Of a DNA stretch of 64,000 bases, positions 25,601-33,955 are shown piece by piece. Where the stretch lies: NCBI GenBank assembly GCA_964617625.1, contig CAZTZL010000001.1, positions 1 through 64,000 of the forward strand, given 5' to 3'. Position numbers and translations under genes: made by a program. The stretch is from CAZTZL01 sp964617625. Its GTDB lineage: Bacteria; Zhuqueibacterota; QNDG01; DSAB01. Below the pieces are notes generated by a model. That model saw only the letters and a list, made by a program, of their open reading frames with translations. It did not search any database and had not been told where the DNA came from. The stretch's first letter is position 1; the number at the start of each line of letters is the position of its first letter.

Positions 25601-28038
25601 TAACTGTTAATGGTATTAAAGATTGCTCTGTAAACAAGAATCCCATTGCAGCCTATACAAAGCAGAAGTATACATGGAGTCCTATCGATACAATCAGTCC
25701 TGCGTTAATATCGGCAAAACTGCAGACCAATCAATTACTGGAATTGACTTTCAGTGAACCTGTGGGGGATACCGAAGCCCGGAACAAAGAGAATTATGTG
25801 ATTGATCCACCGGTAAATATCCTCATGGCTACACTGGATGCCAATTTTAAGACTGTATGGCTGACCACGGCTGCTCACGAGGCGCAGACATACACAATCA
25901 CTGTGAGTAATATCAAGGACAGGGCATTTAATCCAAATACCATTAAACTGTCCAATAATAGTTACAATTATACATACATGCCTCCTGACACAGTTGCACC
26001 GGAATTGGTTACCGCAAAATTGCAAACTTATATGTCTTTGTCAATTGTCTTTAATGAGCCGGTATCGAGATCGAGTGCTGAGAATGCAACGAATTATACG
26101 ATAACACCGAACATCAAAGTAAACAATGCCTATCTGAGAGCGTCGTTGACAGAAGTTCTTTTGGAGACTGACGCACATCAGAGTGGGATTACTTACACAA
26201 TCTCGGTCGCTGGAATCACGGACCGGGCCCCCATACCCAATATATTGAAACAGCCGATAGAAAAAACGTATACATACTCACCTCCGGATACAACCAGACC
26301 AAAATTGCTTTCTGTCAAACTTCAGGGTGCAAATGCATTGGAATTGAGATTTGACGAAGCGCTGGAAAAGACCTCCGCACAGGACAGAAAAAATTATTAT
26401 ATCGAGCCGGGTGTTGAAGTTTATGAAGCCGTGTTGGATCCGAGCAACACTAAAAATGTATATTTATCCACAAGCGATCACCGCCCGAGTGTCAGTTACA
26501 GTATTAATGTGCAGCATATCAAAGACAGAGCAGCTGTACCCAATGTCATCAGTCCGGATACATGGTTTGTTTATACAATGCAGAGTTCAGGCAGTTCGGC
26601 AGACAACACACCTCCTGTCCTGGCAAGAGTGGAAATCTTGTCACCGATTCTTGTGGATTTGGTTTTTTCTGAACAACTTGAGAAAACAAGCGCTGAAAAT
26701 AAAAACAATTATACTATCAACGACAGTATTGTGGTTAATTCGGCCCAGCTTGATTCAAATGGAGTACGTGTTCATTTGTCGACTTCGCCTCATCGAAGAG
26801 AAAAAGCCTATCAGATTCATGTGTCCAATATTTCTGACAGGGCCTTACACCCAAACATTATGGCTTCGGGTAACGGTGTGAATTATCTTCTGTCCGAATG
26901 GGCATCTGTGAGCGGTATCAGCCAAACTGGATATCAATTCAGCACATTCAGATCAGGAGAAGCCGGATACGTAGATCGGAATTATACAATTGATCAGGCC
27001 CCCCAGGAGATTCAGGGTGCGATCCAGATTCTTACTGCAAATAATGACAAAGCCACAAAAGGGGAAAATTTTCTATCTTTTCAATTGCGTGGAGAGGCGA
27101 CAATCTATGTCGCCTATGACAACAGTATTTCACAAACCCCCACATGGCTTCAGGAATGGACCGTCACAGGGAAGCAGGTGATTGATTCACGATCCAAAGC
27201 CTATCATCTGTTCTCGGAGGAAATTACGGAAGGCCAGATTATTCTGGGTGCGAATTATGGAACAATGGATGATGATATGTACCTCGTATTTATCGTTCCG
27301 CACAAAGGGAGCCGGGCAGTTTTGGCGAATCTGAATAAAAGCGCTTATCAGATCAATTATATCTCGGTGGGAGACGTCTACTATATCGACAGAGATTATA
27401 GGCTTTCTTCGGTTCCGGATACACTGAAGCATCTGATGTGGATTCAAACTGCAAATGATGACAAAGTTAATCGGGATACGGATTTCCTTCAATTTTATCT
27501 GAATCAAACCGCTGTGATCTATGTTGCATACGATGCGCAAATTGCTTCGTTGCCCAAATGGCTGATCGATTGGGAATTGATGGATGAACAGATTGTGGAT
27601 TCTCGAGGAAAAAAATTTGATGTTCTCTATAAACAGTATGAAGAAGGAGAAGTGACCCTGGGTGGAAACTGCGGTTCGGTCGATGACAACATGTATCTCG
27701 TTATCATTCGTCCTCTGGGCAATGGTGATGGTTCGGAATATGAGGGCCTGCTTCCAGGTAAATTCGATCTCGGACAAAATTATCCCAATCCATTCAATCC
27801 GGAAACATCCATTGAATTTGCAGTACAAAAGCCGGGTCGTGTGACGTTGACGGTATACAATATTTTAGGGCAGAGGGTTCGGGTGTTGGTCGATGAGTAT
27901 TTCCCGGGAGCGGCTCAACATACGGCGGTGTGGGACGGAAAGAATGAATGCGGCAATATCGTGGCAAGCGGTGTTTATATTTATCGCGTTCAGCAAAATC
28001 AATTTGCAAAAACAAAACGAATGTTATTCTTGAGATAA
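22687..28038 (+). CDS. Giant secreted Ig-repeat protein with YPNPFNP C-terminal sorting domain
   Basis: About 1,783 residues. Signal peptide (1-30); fibronectin type III domain (about 31-105: SVSWNSNTEPDLAGYQVYYG); 13 tandem Ig-like repeats of about 100 residues (107-1405); two copies of an unassigned domain of about 110 residues (about 1420-1670); and a final domain of about 95 residues starting LPGKFDLGQNYPNPFNPETS. That last domain is the type A/FlgD-Ig-like sorting domain used by T9SS-like export in FCB bacteria. The start at 22687 follows AAGGGGAT and puts the signal peptide first. The stop lies only 5 bp before the pilD ATG, so it is probably part of the pilus operon. Role inferred: cell-surface or pilus-associated adhesin. 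Confidence 0.85.
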   Translation: MHRLTQFLKPSVRILSILIIFFIPVLLHSASVSVSWNSNTEPDLAGYQVYYGTQSGNYGVVIDVGNVTEYTVSGLEVGKSYYFAVTAYDENWNESDYSDEVIYQVADTQKPMITSVSCLQSDRIRVVFNEPVEKLSAELITNYRINTGTQVIIQNAELGTDLITVTLTTTQHSNGTYMLTVNNVRDRATVPNTMDQSQINYTWQGTDQTPPAIVSAELKTRDFLLVTFSEPLNQTTALQTSNYNISPSIAINFLSIDQTFTKITINTAEHASGLEYTLTVNNVQDGAGNTITANSQKKYQWISEDTTPPDLIAARLNNITSLELEFSEPLDQTSAQNVQNYSISPSVNITQVSLDVTRTIVTLTTAAHSGGTYVVTVSNIGDDENPPNVISTPQHKEYVYTPPDQTPPTLVAAEVTSGNLLRVTFSEPLDDVSSTNINNYTISPSLSIESASLDVTRKIVLLVTTQSHVAGTYRLTVSNIKDRATTPNTIQANSFVDYSYNPPDITPPVLTKAVLHGANVLELFFSESLDRVSSETESNYLITPSVAIQNATLVGDSLNRVYLATGNHQQGVSYTIKVTNVFDKATVPNVIVSGTKGYDLPSMDTTPPALVNVKLQGDSFLELEFSEPLDQVSATNIGCYAITPAISITEASIDNSLKKVFLKTGTHVHGMQYTLTVNNVKDIATPANSIQQNTQRTYTCGETDNIPPRLIMADLHGTQMLELSFSEALDASSALDKSHYSISNGIAVYNVSISQSQMQVFLETSVHQQGSYTVTVTGVKDLSVTPNVIGSENKYVYTYTPVDTERPVLLSVELLNTTMLKLRFSEALNRISAEDTSNYSINNGVKVVRAILDVEMTNVILQTTVHQIGSFTLLVKNIQDGSQAKNVILPNTYIQYDYLPEDNSSPKIVSSILHTDQMLVVTFSEPLDSASAQEKSNYFINNNIQIHDIFLSSSEGQVVLETSPHAAGEYELTVNGIKDCSVNKNPIAAYTKQKYTWSPIDTISPALISAKLQTNQLLELTFSEPVGDTEARNKENYVIDPPVNILMATLDANFKTVWLTTAAHEAQTYTITVSNIKDRAFNPNTIKLSNNSYNYTYMPPDTVAPELVTAKLQTYMSLSIVFNEPVSRSSAENATNYTITPNIKVNNAYLRASLTEVLLETDAHQSGITYTISVAGITDRAPIPNILKQPIEKTYTYSPPDTTRPKLLSVKLQGANALELRFDEALEKTSAQDRKNYYIEPGVEVYEAVLDPSNTKNVYLSTSDHRPSVSYSINVQHIKDRAAVPNVISPDTWFVYTMQSSGSSADNTPPVLARVEILSPILVDLVFSEQLEKTSAENKNNYTINDSIVVNSAQLDSNGVRVHLSTSPHRREKAYQIHVSNISDRALHPNIMASGNGVNYLLSEWASVSGISQTGYQFSTFRSGEAGYVDRNYTIDQAPQEIQGAIQILTANNDKATKGENFLSFQLRGEATIYVAYDNSISQTPTWLQEWTVTGKQVIDSRSKAYHLFSEEITEGQIILGANYGTMDDDMYLVFIVPHKGSRAVLANLNKSAYQINYISVGDVYYIDRDYRLSSVPDTLKHLMWIQTANDDKVNRDTDFLQFYLNQTAVIYVAYDAQIASLPKWLIDWELMDEQIVDSRGKKFDVLYKQYEEGEVTLGGNCGSVDDNMYLVIIRPLGNGDGSEYEGLLPGKFDLGQNYPNPFNPETSIEFAVQKPGRVTLTVYNILGQRVRVLVDEYFPGAAQHTAVWDGKNECGNIVASGVYIYRVQQNQFAKTKRMLFLR
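23005..26901 (+). repeat. Thirteen tandem Ig-like repeats in the giant surface protein
   Basis: Thirteen repeats average 100 codons. Each begins with a D-x-x-x-P boundary (usually DTTPP), has LxLxFSEPLD about 20 residues in, then a conserved NY-x-I segment, H-x-x-x-x-Y near the middle and V-x-NIKDRA near the end. Sequence identity between repeats is modest, so they diverged long ago rather than expanding recently. Repeat 12 carries a serine-rich insertion before repeat 13. Confidence 0.85.
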
Positions 28039-28043
28039 AGAAA

Positions 28044-28814
28044 ATGATGGTAATGGAAATAATCGTAGTCGGTACATTGGGTTTGATTTTAGGAAGTTTT
28101 TTCAATGTACTAATTTACAGAATGCCAAAAGGTCTTTCAATTGTTCGACCTGGATCGCATTGCACCTCGTGTGGTCAGCCTGTAAAATTCTATGACAATA
28201 TTCCGGTGTTAAGTTATATTTTGCTTAAAGGGCGATGCCGATCCTGTCATGCATCTTTTTCCTGGCGTTATCCAGCAGTTGAATTGTTGACTGCATTTTG
28301 TCTTGTATCTGTGTTTTTAAAATACGGGTGGTCCAATCAAACCATTGCTTATGGTGTGCTTGTCCTATTTTTAATTCCAATCAGTTTTATCGATATCGAT
28401 AATGGATTGATATTAAACAGATTGACGATTCCCGGTTTCATTTTGGGGATGGTTCTCATGATAGGGTTACAAATTGAAATATGGTATATGGTTATAGCGG
28501 GGGCGCTGTTTGGAGGATTTTTGATTTTGGCGATTTCTTTTCTCGGGAAATTGTTATTTCGCAAGGAAAGCATGGGAATGGGGGATTTGAAACTCCTTGT
28601 TATGATTGGTGTTTACGTTGGATTTCCGAAAACAGCTCTGTGTTTGTTTTATGGAGTTTTTATAGCAGCACTGTTTATTTTTTACGGAATAATTTTTAAA
28701 AAAGTACGTATTGGTGACACAATCCCATTTGGTCCGTTTATTGCAATAGGCACTCTCGTGCATTTGCTGTTTGGTGAGCTCATTATTAGCAAATATTTGG
28801 AGCTTTTTAGATAA
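28044..28814 (+). CDS. pilD: Type IV prepilin peptidase/N-methyltransferase
   Basis: Inner-membrane aspartic protease that cleaves and N-methylates prepilins. The 256 residues include the N-terminal GSFFNVLIYRMPKGLSIVRPGS, two CxxC pairs (CTSC and CRSC) and the two catalytic aspartates in IDIDNGL and GMGDLKL. About eight helices are present. In-frame ATG codons occur at 28044, 28047 and 28053; the first is used. Translation is probably coupled to the preceding giant gene. Substrates are the five prepilins encoded downstream. Confidence 0.95.
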   Translation: MMVMEIIVVGTLGLILGSFFNVLIYRMPKGLSIVRPGSHCTSCGQPVKFYDNIPVLSYILLKGRCRSCHASFSWRYPAVELLTAFCLVSVFLKYGWSNQTIAYGVLVLFLIPISFIDIDNGLILNRLTIPGFILGMVLMIGLQIEIWYMVIAGALFGGFLILAISFLGKLLFRKESMGMGDLKLLVMIGVYVGFPKTALCLFYGVFIAALFIFYGIIFKKVRIGDTIPFGPFIAIGTLVHLLFGELIISKYLELFR

Positions 28815-28852
28815 ACAGTGATGTGCAGGGAGGCTGGAGGGTCAGCCCAGAG

Positions 28853-29293
28853 ATGGAAATTCAGGATGAAGTAAAAGATGCTCTTGTAACAAATACTCTA
28901 CAAAGTGATGTTTTGGAAGGCGACGGAAGAAAGCAAATACTGGTTGTGGATGATGATCCTTTGATTGTTAAAATTCTTCGAGAACCTTTGGAAAGAGAGG
29001 GGTACAGTGTTCGAGTAGCTTCTCACGGTCTGGAAGCTCTCCAGGAAGTAAAAACTAATCGTCCGGATTTGATTATTCTCGATATTTTAATGCCGATGCT
29101 CGATGGATTTAAAGTGGCTCGATTATTAAAATTTGATAAACGTTTCAAAGATATTCCAATCATTGTATTGACTTCACGTGCGACAGAAGGAGAACGGAAA
29201 ATGGGGCAACAGGTAGGGGCGAATGAATTCCTCTATAAGCCATTCCGTTATCCTCAGGTTTTGGACGTGGTAAGAAGGTATTTGGATGCCTGA
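28853..29293 (+). CDS. Response regulator receiver protein (single domain)
   Basis: About 147 residues: a leader of some 25 residues, then a CheY-like receiver. The acidic pocket is VVDDDP (33-35), the phospho-acceptor Asp77 sits in LIILDILMP, and TSRA and KPF complete the active site. There is no output domain, so it must act by protein contact. It lies between pilD and pilB and overlaps the pilB start by 8 bp, suggesting PilG/PilH-like control of the extension motor. The ATG at 28853 follows GGAGGG; a GTG at 28823 is in frame but less likely. Confidence 0.88.
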   Translation: MEIQDEVKDALVTNTLQSDVLEGDGRKQILVVDDDPLIVKILREPLEREGYSVRVASHGLEALQEVKTNRPDLIILDILMPMLDGFKVARLLKFDKRFKDIPIIVLTSRATEGERKMGQQVGANEFLYKPFRYPQVLDVVRRYLDA

Positions 29294-31064
29294 TCATGTA
29301 AAAACAGTCGCGAAGGTGACAACTCAAAAAAGCGATAACGATCGTGCATTGGCCCGTGCGTTGGTGGAGCGAAAAATTCTGACGCTTCAGCAGGCAAAAG
29401 CCATTCTTGGGCAGATCAAAAACGGGAAAGCCCATATGTCATTCGAAGAACTTCTTCTAGAATCCGAATTGGCCACAGAAGAGGTTATTTTAGAAACGAA
29501 AGCATCCATACTGCATGTACCCTATATTGATCTGAAAAATTATGAAATAGATCCCGAAGTGCTCGAACTGATTCCCGGGAATATTGCACGTCAGTTCAAT
29601 TTCTTCCCATTATTCAAGATCGACAGCACGCTTCTTTTGGCGATGATAGATCCCAAAGATGTGAAGGCGATTGACAAAGTAACGCGGATCACCCAGCTTG
29701 AAATTTCTCCAGCACTTTCTTCCAGAGAAGCAGTCGAATCGGCCATTGATCGATATTACGGAAAGACCTCTGAACAATCGGTGAAAGTCTCGAACGAAGA
29801 AATGCAGGATATTTTAGAAGGCATTGAATCGGAAGAGACCAAAAGTGAAGAAGCTCATGAATCCATTCAGGATCTGGAGAAGCTGGCCGAAGAAGCTCCT
29901 GTCGTTAAAATGGCAAATATGATATTGACTCAAGCAATCATCGAAGGGGCTTCGGATATCCATATCAATCCTGAAGAAGATGAGCTCCGTGTTCGGTTTC
30001 GTCAGGACGGAATTTTACGTGAGACATTTCAACTGCCCAAAAACTTGCAGTCAGCAATTATTTCCAGAATAAAAATTCTGTCCAATCTGGATATAGCGGA
30101 ACACCGGATACCGCAGGACGGGCAATTGCGTATAAAATTGAAAGACGGAAGACAGATTGATATCCGAGTTTCCACACTTCCTTCGGTGAACGGCGAGAAT
30201 CTTGTACTTAGAGTCCTGGATAAAAGCGCGGCTTTGATGAGCCTCGACAATCTTGGTTATGAAGAAGATGTTTTGAACGGGATCAAATCGCTTCTCAGCA
30301 ATTCTTATGGCATCATCCTGGTGACCGGACCTACCGGAAGCGGTAAAACAACGACTCTATACGCCGCTTTGAATCATCTTGATGCCATTTCACAGAACAT
30401 TATCACGCTCGAAGATCCCGTCGAGTTTCGATTACCCCGAATCCGGCAATCCCAGGTCAATGTAAAAGCGGGAATGACTTTTGCCAAGGGATTACGGGCA
30501 ATTTTGCGTCAGGACCCGGATATTGTTCTGGTAGGTGAAATTCGCGATGCAGAGACGGCTAATATTGCTGTTCAGGCAGCGCTGACCGGACATTTGGTTC
30601 TTTCTACTCTGCATACCAATGATGCTGCGGGCGGTATTACCCGATTGGCAGAAATGGAAATCGAGCCTTTTCTTGTTTCATCGGCCGTGCTTGGCATTAT
30701 GGCCCAGCGTCTTGTCAGGAAAATTTGTCCGGAATGTAAAACAGAGTACAAGCCGAATTATCAGATTCCGAAAGATGTTTTCGAAAGTTTTGGCATCGAA
30801 CATACGGATTCGATCAAATTTTTTCATGGAACCGGGTGCAAACATTGCCGCGATACCGGATATCAGGGACGAATGGCAATTATGGAAGTCATTCAAATGA
30901 GTGAAAAAATTCGAGCGTGTGTATTGAAAGATGCACCTGCAGATCAAATTCGAAAGGTGGCCATGGAGGAGGGAATGCGGCCGCTGGCACATGATGGATG
31001 GGCAAAAGTGTTCAAAGGAATTACAACTGTTGATGAAGTGCTAAGAGTAACGAATATTGTATAA
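29286..31064 (+). CDS. pilB: Type IV pilus extension ATPase
   Basis: Cytoplasmic hexameric motor (592 residues). It has an N-terminal MshEN-type domain (to about 170), then GASDIHINPEEDELRVRFR, the Walker A GPTGSGKTTT near residue 348, an Asp box (LEDPVEFRLPRIRQSQVN), Walker B VLVGEIRDAETA and a His box (GHLVLSTLHTNDA). A CPEC...CKHC zinc motif follows. PilC, the platform protein, is 25 bp downstream. The zinc motif and PilC context separate it from PilT. Confidence 0.96.
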   Translation: MPDHVKTVAKVTTQKSDNDRALARALVERKILTLQQAKAILGQIKNGKAHMSFEELLLESELATEEVILETKASILHVPYIDLKNYEIDPEVLELIPGNIARQFNFFPLFKIDSTLLLAMIDPKDVKAIDKVTRITQLEISPALSSREAVESAIDRYYGKTSEQSVKVSNEEMQDILEGIESEETKSEEAHESIQDLEKLAEEAPVVKMANMILTQAIIEGASDIHINPEEDELRVRFRQDGILRETFQLPKNLQSAIISRIKILSNLDIAEHRIPQDGQLRIKLKDGRQIDIRVSTLPSVNGENLVLRVLDKSAALMSLDNLGYEEDVLNGIKSLLSNSYGIILVTGPTGSGKTTTLYAALNHLDAISQNIITLEDPVEFRLPRIRQSQVNVKAGMTFAKGLRAILRQDPDIVLVGEIRDAETANIAVQAALTGHLVLSTLHTNDAAGGITRLAEMEIEPFLVSSAVLGIMAQRLVRKICPECKTEYKPNYQIPKDVFESFGIEHTDSIKFFHGTGCKHCRDTGYQGRMAIMEVIQMSEKIRACVLKDAPADQIRKVAMEEGMRPLAHDGWAKVFKGITTVDEVLRVTNIV

Positions 31065-31088
31065 ACAGAACAAAGGATAAACCGAACA

Positions 31089-32294
31089 ATGCCATCTTAT
31101 GAATACAAAGCTGTCACACCGACAGGAGAAATTGTTAACGAAGTACTGGAAGCAGCCAACGAACAGACCGTTTCCAAAGAAATTTACCATAAGGGATACC
31201 GGCCGGTTTCGATAAAAATGCGAAAAGAGGGAAAGTCGGAGAGCAGCGGACTTTTTACAAAAAAAATCAAAGCCGATGAAATCATTCTTTTCACACGTGA
31301 ACTGGTTACGCTTCTGCGTGCCGGCGTTCCCATGCTCACCGCACTGGAAGCGCTCAGCTCCCAGAGCAGCAAAATGATGGGGGATGTGCTGAATCAGGTT
31401 TATGTCGATGTCATGTCGGGTAAAAGTTTTTCCCAGGCGCTGGACAAACATCCCAAGGTTTTTTCGAAACTTTATGTAAACTCGGTGTATGCCGGCGAAA
31501 TGAGTGGTGCCCTTGATGAGGTTCTGGAGCGAATGGCATCTGTATTGAAACATGATGAGGAAACCAGTAAAAAAGTAAAGTCGGCCATGAAGTATCCGAT
31601 CTTTGTTCTCAGTGCGATGGTTGTCGCGTTTATTGTGATCATGGCGGTGGTTGTTCCCAAGTTTACTACGATTTTCGATAGTATGAATATGGAACTGCCC
31701 CTGCCAACAAAGATGCTTCTGGGAACGAGTAATTTTATCAAAAGTAATGTGATCGCCATTTTTGTGGTTGTGGTAGGGGGTGTTATCGGAATGACTACGT
31801 TTGTCAAGACCAAGAAGGGACGGTTCTGGTGGGACGGTTTTATCATGAAAATTCCTCTCATCGGTCCTCTCGCCTCCAAGAGTTCCATGGCCCGTTTCAC
31901 AAAAATGTTCGAGACGCTGAACCGAAGCGGCCTCCCTATTCTCCAGACACTCACGACGGTATCAACCGCGGTAGGCAACACGGTTATAGAAAAAAGTATC
32001 AGGAATGTGGCAGTTGGTGTTGAGAAAGGTGGAGGTATTGCCGGTTCCATGAAAAAATTCGATCTGTTTCCTCCAATGGTTATTCGCATGATTTCAATCG
32101 GGGAACAGTCAGGTTCGCTGGACGATATGCTGAAAAGCATTGCGAACCATTATGACATGGAAGTGGAATATGCGATTAAAGGGTTGACTACGATGATCGA
32201 ACCACTGCTCACTATCGTTATGGCCGCAGCGGTGACCGTCCTGGCACTTGGTATTTTTCTGCCCATGTGGGGTATGGTGGGAGTGCTGAAATGA
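31089..32294 (+). CDS. pilC: Type IV pilus inner-membrane platform protein
   Basis: A 401-residue GspF/PilC family protein. Two copies of the cytoplasmic helical domain (starting at ELVTLLRAGVPMLTALEAL and MFETLNRSGLPILQTLTTV) are separated by membrane helices (about 170-195, 220-240, 375-398). The N-terminus (SYEYKAVTPTGEIVNEVLEA) is typical. It connects PilB rotation to pilin assembly. It sits directly between pilB and the major pilin. Confidence 0.95.
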   Translation: MPSYEYKAVTPTGEIVNEVLEAANEQTVSKEIYHKGYRPVSIKMRKEGKSESSGLFTKKIKADEIILFTRELVTLLRAGVPMLTALEALSSQSSKMMGDVLNQVYVDVMSGKSFSQALDKHPKVFSKLYVNSVYAGEMSGALDEVLERMASVLKHDEETSKKVKSAMKYPIFVLSAMVVAFIVIMAVVVPKFTTIFDSMNMELPLPTKMLLGTSNFIKSNVIAIFVVVVGGVIGMTTFVKTKKGRFWWDGFIMKIPLIGPLASKSSMARFTKMFETLNRSGLPILQTLTTVSTAVGNTVIEKSIRNVAVGVEKGGGIAGSMKKFDLFPPMVIRMISIGEQSGSLDDMLKSIANHYDMEVEYAIKGLTTMIEPLLTIVMAAAVTVLALGIFLPMWGMVGVLK

Positions 32295-32462
32295 TCAGCT
32301 GATGGATAAACTTTTTTACAATACAGGAATTTGTAAAATATCAGAATGTAAAGAAAATACAGGAAGGTGGTGATAGTAAAAATCGGTTAAACAAAGAAGG
32401 ATGAGTGTTTAAAGAAGGAAATTTTATACAACTTGCAAATTCTCATGAAAGGAGAAGAAATC

Positions 32463-32801
32463 ATGAAAACACGTTCCCAAAGAGGCTTTACACTGGTCGA
32501 ACTGATCGTTGTGATCGTCATCATCGGCATTCTGGCCGCAGTGGCTATTCCAAAGTTTATCAGTGCGACGGGTGCAGCGAAAGTGGCTGCCTGCCGGTCC
32601 AATCAGATGAACATCGAAACAGCCGTTAAATTCAAGCTGGCCGTGGATACGGCAGCAGATCCTGCAGCCACACCGGAAACCAGTCTTGCTAATCTTGTAC
32701 CGGCCTATCTGCCTACAACGCCGGCTTGTCCGGAGAGCGGGACCTATTCACTGGGTTCCGATGGCGCCTGTTCCTGTTCGGTTGCAGCACATTCAAGATA
32801 A
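32463..32801 (+). CDS. pilA: Type IV major pilin
   Basis: A 112-residue prepilin. A short leader (MKTRSQRG) is followed by FTLVELIVVIVIIGILAAVA, with PilD cleavage after Gly8 and the conserved Glu5 of the mature protein. Mature size is about 104 residues, short for a type IVa pilin. The C-terminal cysteines (CPESG...CSCSVA) may form the D-region disulfide. AGGAG lies just upstream. A strong terminator follows, matching a highly expressed major subunit. GspG-like pseudopilins look similar, but PilT and PilQ nearby favour a pilus. Confidence 0.85.
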   Translation: MKTRSQRGFTLVELIVVIVIIGILAAVAIPKFISATGAAKVAACRSNQMNIETAVKFKLAVDTAADPAATPETSLANLVPAYLPTTPACPESGTYSLGSDGACSCSVAAHSR

Positions 32802-32861
32802 TATCTTGAAATCAGAAAAATGACCTGGAATGGGTTTTTACATTCCGGGTTGTCTGGATCA

Positions 32862-32912
32862 TTTTACGGAGAGGGTGAGATGCAGAACCGCCCTCTCCGT
32901 AAAGATTTTTTG
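32862..32912 (+). terminator. Intrinsic terminator/attenuator after the major pilin
   Basis: TTTACGGAGAGGG (32863-32875) pairs perfectly with CCCTCTCCGTAAA (32891-32903) around a 15-nt loop, then GATTTTTT follows. A smaller GU-containing hairpin precedes it (32824-32832 with 32841-32849). Partial read-through would raise the major pilin above the minor pilins downstream. Confidence 0.85.
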
Positions 32913-32968
32913 GAGTTATCCAATTTAGGAAATGAGTAAAGTGAATTGGTCTTTCAAGGAGAGTATCG

Positions 32969-33520
32969 ATGAAAATCAGTAAGGAAAAAAAGTCTCTCCG
33001 TTCAAGAAAAGGATTTACACTCATTGAATTGATTGTCGTGATTACGGCTGTGGCCTTTTTGACCGGTGTGGTCGGGGTGAATGTGCAGCATACAAATCAG
33101 CAGACAACGATATTCAATGCAGCCAATAAAGCACTTGCCGATTTGCGATATGCGGAAGAAGTGGCCATGACCACACACCGCAGGGTCGATTTCATTGTTA
33201 ATCAGGGTGCGAATAAGTACGAAGTAAAATACCACTCTGATGGAACATATGTCAAATCATCGACTTCGGATGATGACGACCTGATCGTACAACTGGGTTC
33301 AGGAATATCCAGCGGTGTTACGATTACGTCTTCGGCAACCGGCAATACATTGTCGTTTATGGAATGGGGCGAACCGGCTTTGAATGGAGCCACTTTTACA
33401 GGCGAACGGTCTGTAGCGCGTTTTAACTCGCATATGCATCTCATTATTGTAGAATCGGGATATGCCTATCTGGCTGAAGAAGTCGGGGGTTCAGGATGCG
33501 GATTTACAATATGCCATTAA
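32969..33520 (+). CDS. Minor pilin, FimT/GspH-like
   Basis: A 183-residue prepilin with a basic leader and the cleavage motif RKGFTLIELIVVI (Glu5 present). The region near residues 45-75 (FNAANKALADLRYAEEVAMTTHRRVDF) is typical of the GspH/FimT group. The remainder is a beta-rich globular part ending with two cysteines (SGCGFTICH). It follows the pilin terminator and begins the minor pilin set. The 3' end overlaps the next gene by 25 bp. Confidence 0.85.
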   Translation: MKISKEKKSLRSRKGFTLIELIVVITAVAFLTGVVGVNVQHTNQQTTIFNAANKALADLRYAEEVAMTTHRRVDFIVNQGANKYEVKYHSDGTYVKSSTSDDDDLIVQLGSGISSGVTITSSATGNTLSFMEWGEPALNGATFTGERSVARFNSHMHLIIVESGYAYLAEEVGGSGCGFTICH

Positions 33521-33939
33521 AAAAACAGATTTGTCAATGTGCCGGCGAGAAGGGTTTTTCACTTGTCGAAGTGATTGTCATTATTCTGATTCTCAGTATT
33601 GCGATTATTCCTTTGAGTCGGCTTGCAATCGGCAACATAGATGCCGGTCGTACTTATAGTCTGATTTCGCGGGGCACATTATACGCACAGGAAATCATGG
33701 AGAGAATCATTGCCGATTATGTTGCAGAATTGGAAGACAGCCAGGGGTACGACTGGGTAAAAAGCAACTGGCCCGGTACTGTTTCCGGCTCCCCCACAGG
33801 ATTCACAGGCAATGTCGATATTTCAAGTGAAACAACGGTCAACAGCGTGACGTATGTCACGGTTACGGTTACTGTGAGCGCGAACGATATGCCGGATATC
33901 GTTCTGTCCACATGGCTGGTTGATCATGTCTTTGAATAA
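33496..33939 (+). CDS. Minor pilin, PilV/GspI-like
   Basis: A 147-residue prepilin. A longer leader (about 19 residues, with two cysteines) precedes GFSLVEVIVIILILSIAIIPL, with Glu5 present. The segment LYAQEIMERIIADY is typical of PilV/GspI proteins. The globular part is beta-rich. It overlaps both neighbours, so the minor pilins are translated together. Confidence 0.83.
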   Translation: MRIYNMPLKKQICQCAGEKGFSLVEVIVIILILSIAIIPLSRLAIGNIDAGRTYSLISRGTLYAQEIMERIIADYVAELEDSQGYDWVKSNWPGTVSGSPTGFTGNVDISSETTVNSVTYVTVTVTVSANDMPDIVLSTWLVDHVFE

Positions 33940-33955
33940 CACAGCGGAGAGGATC

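Noticed and set aside
23005..26901. Regular 300-bp periodicity that might be taken for a non-coding tandem array
   Set aside because: It is coding in one frame throughout; the period equals one Ig domain and the units differ strongly at the DNA level.
27187..27828. Long minus-strand open frame opposite the giant protein
   Set aside because: No ribosome site or recognisable protein features; it is a shadow of the strongly coding plus strand.
32297..32462. Sigma-54 promoter before pilA, as in Pseudomonas
   Set aside because: No GG-N10-GC pair with a sensible consensus was found in the pilC-pilA gap.
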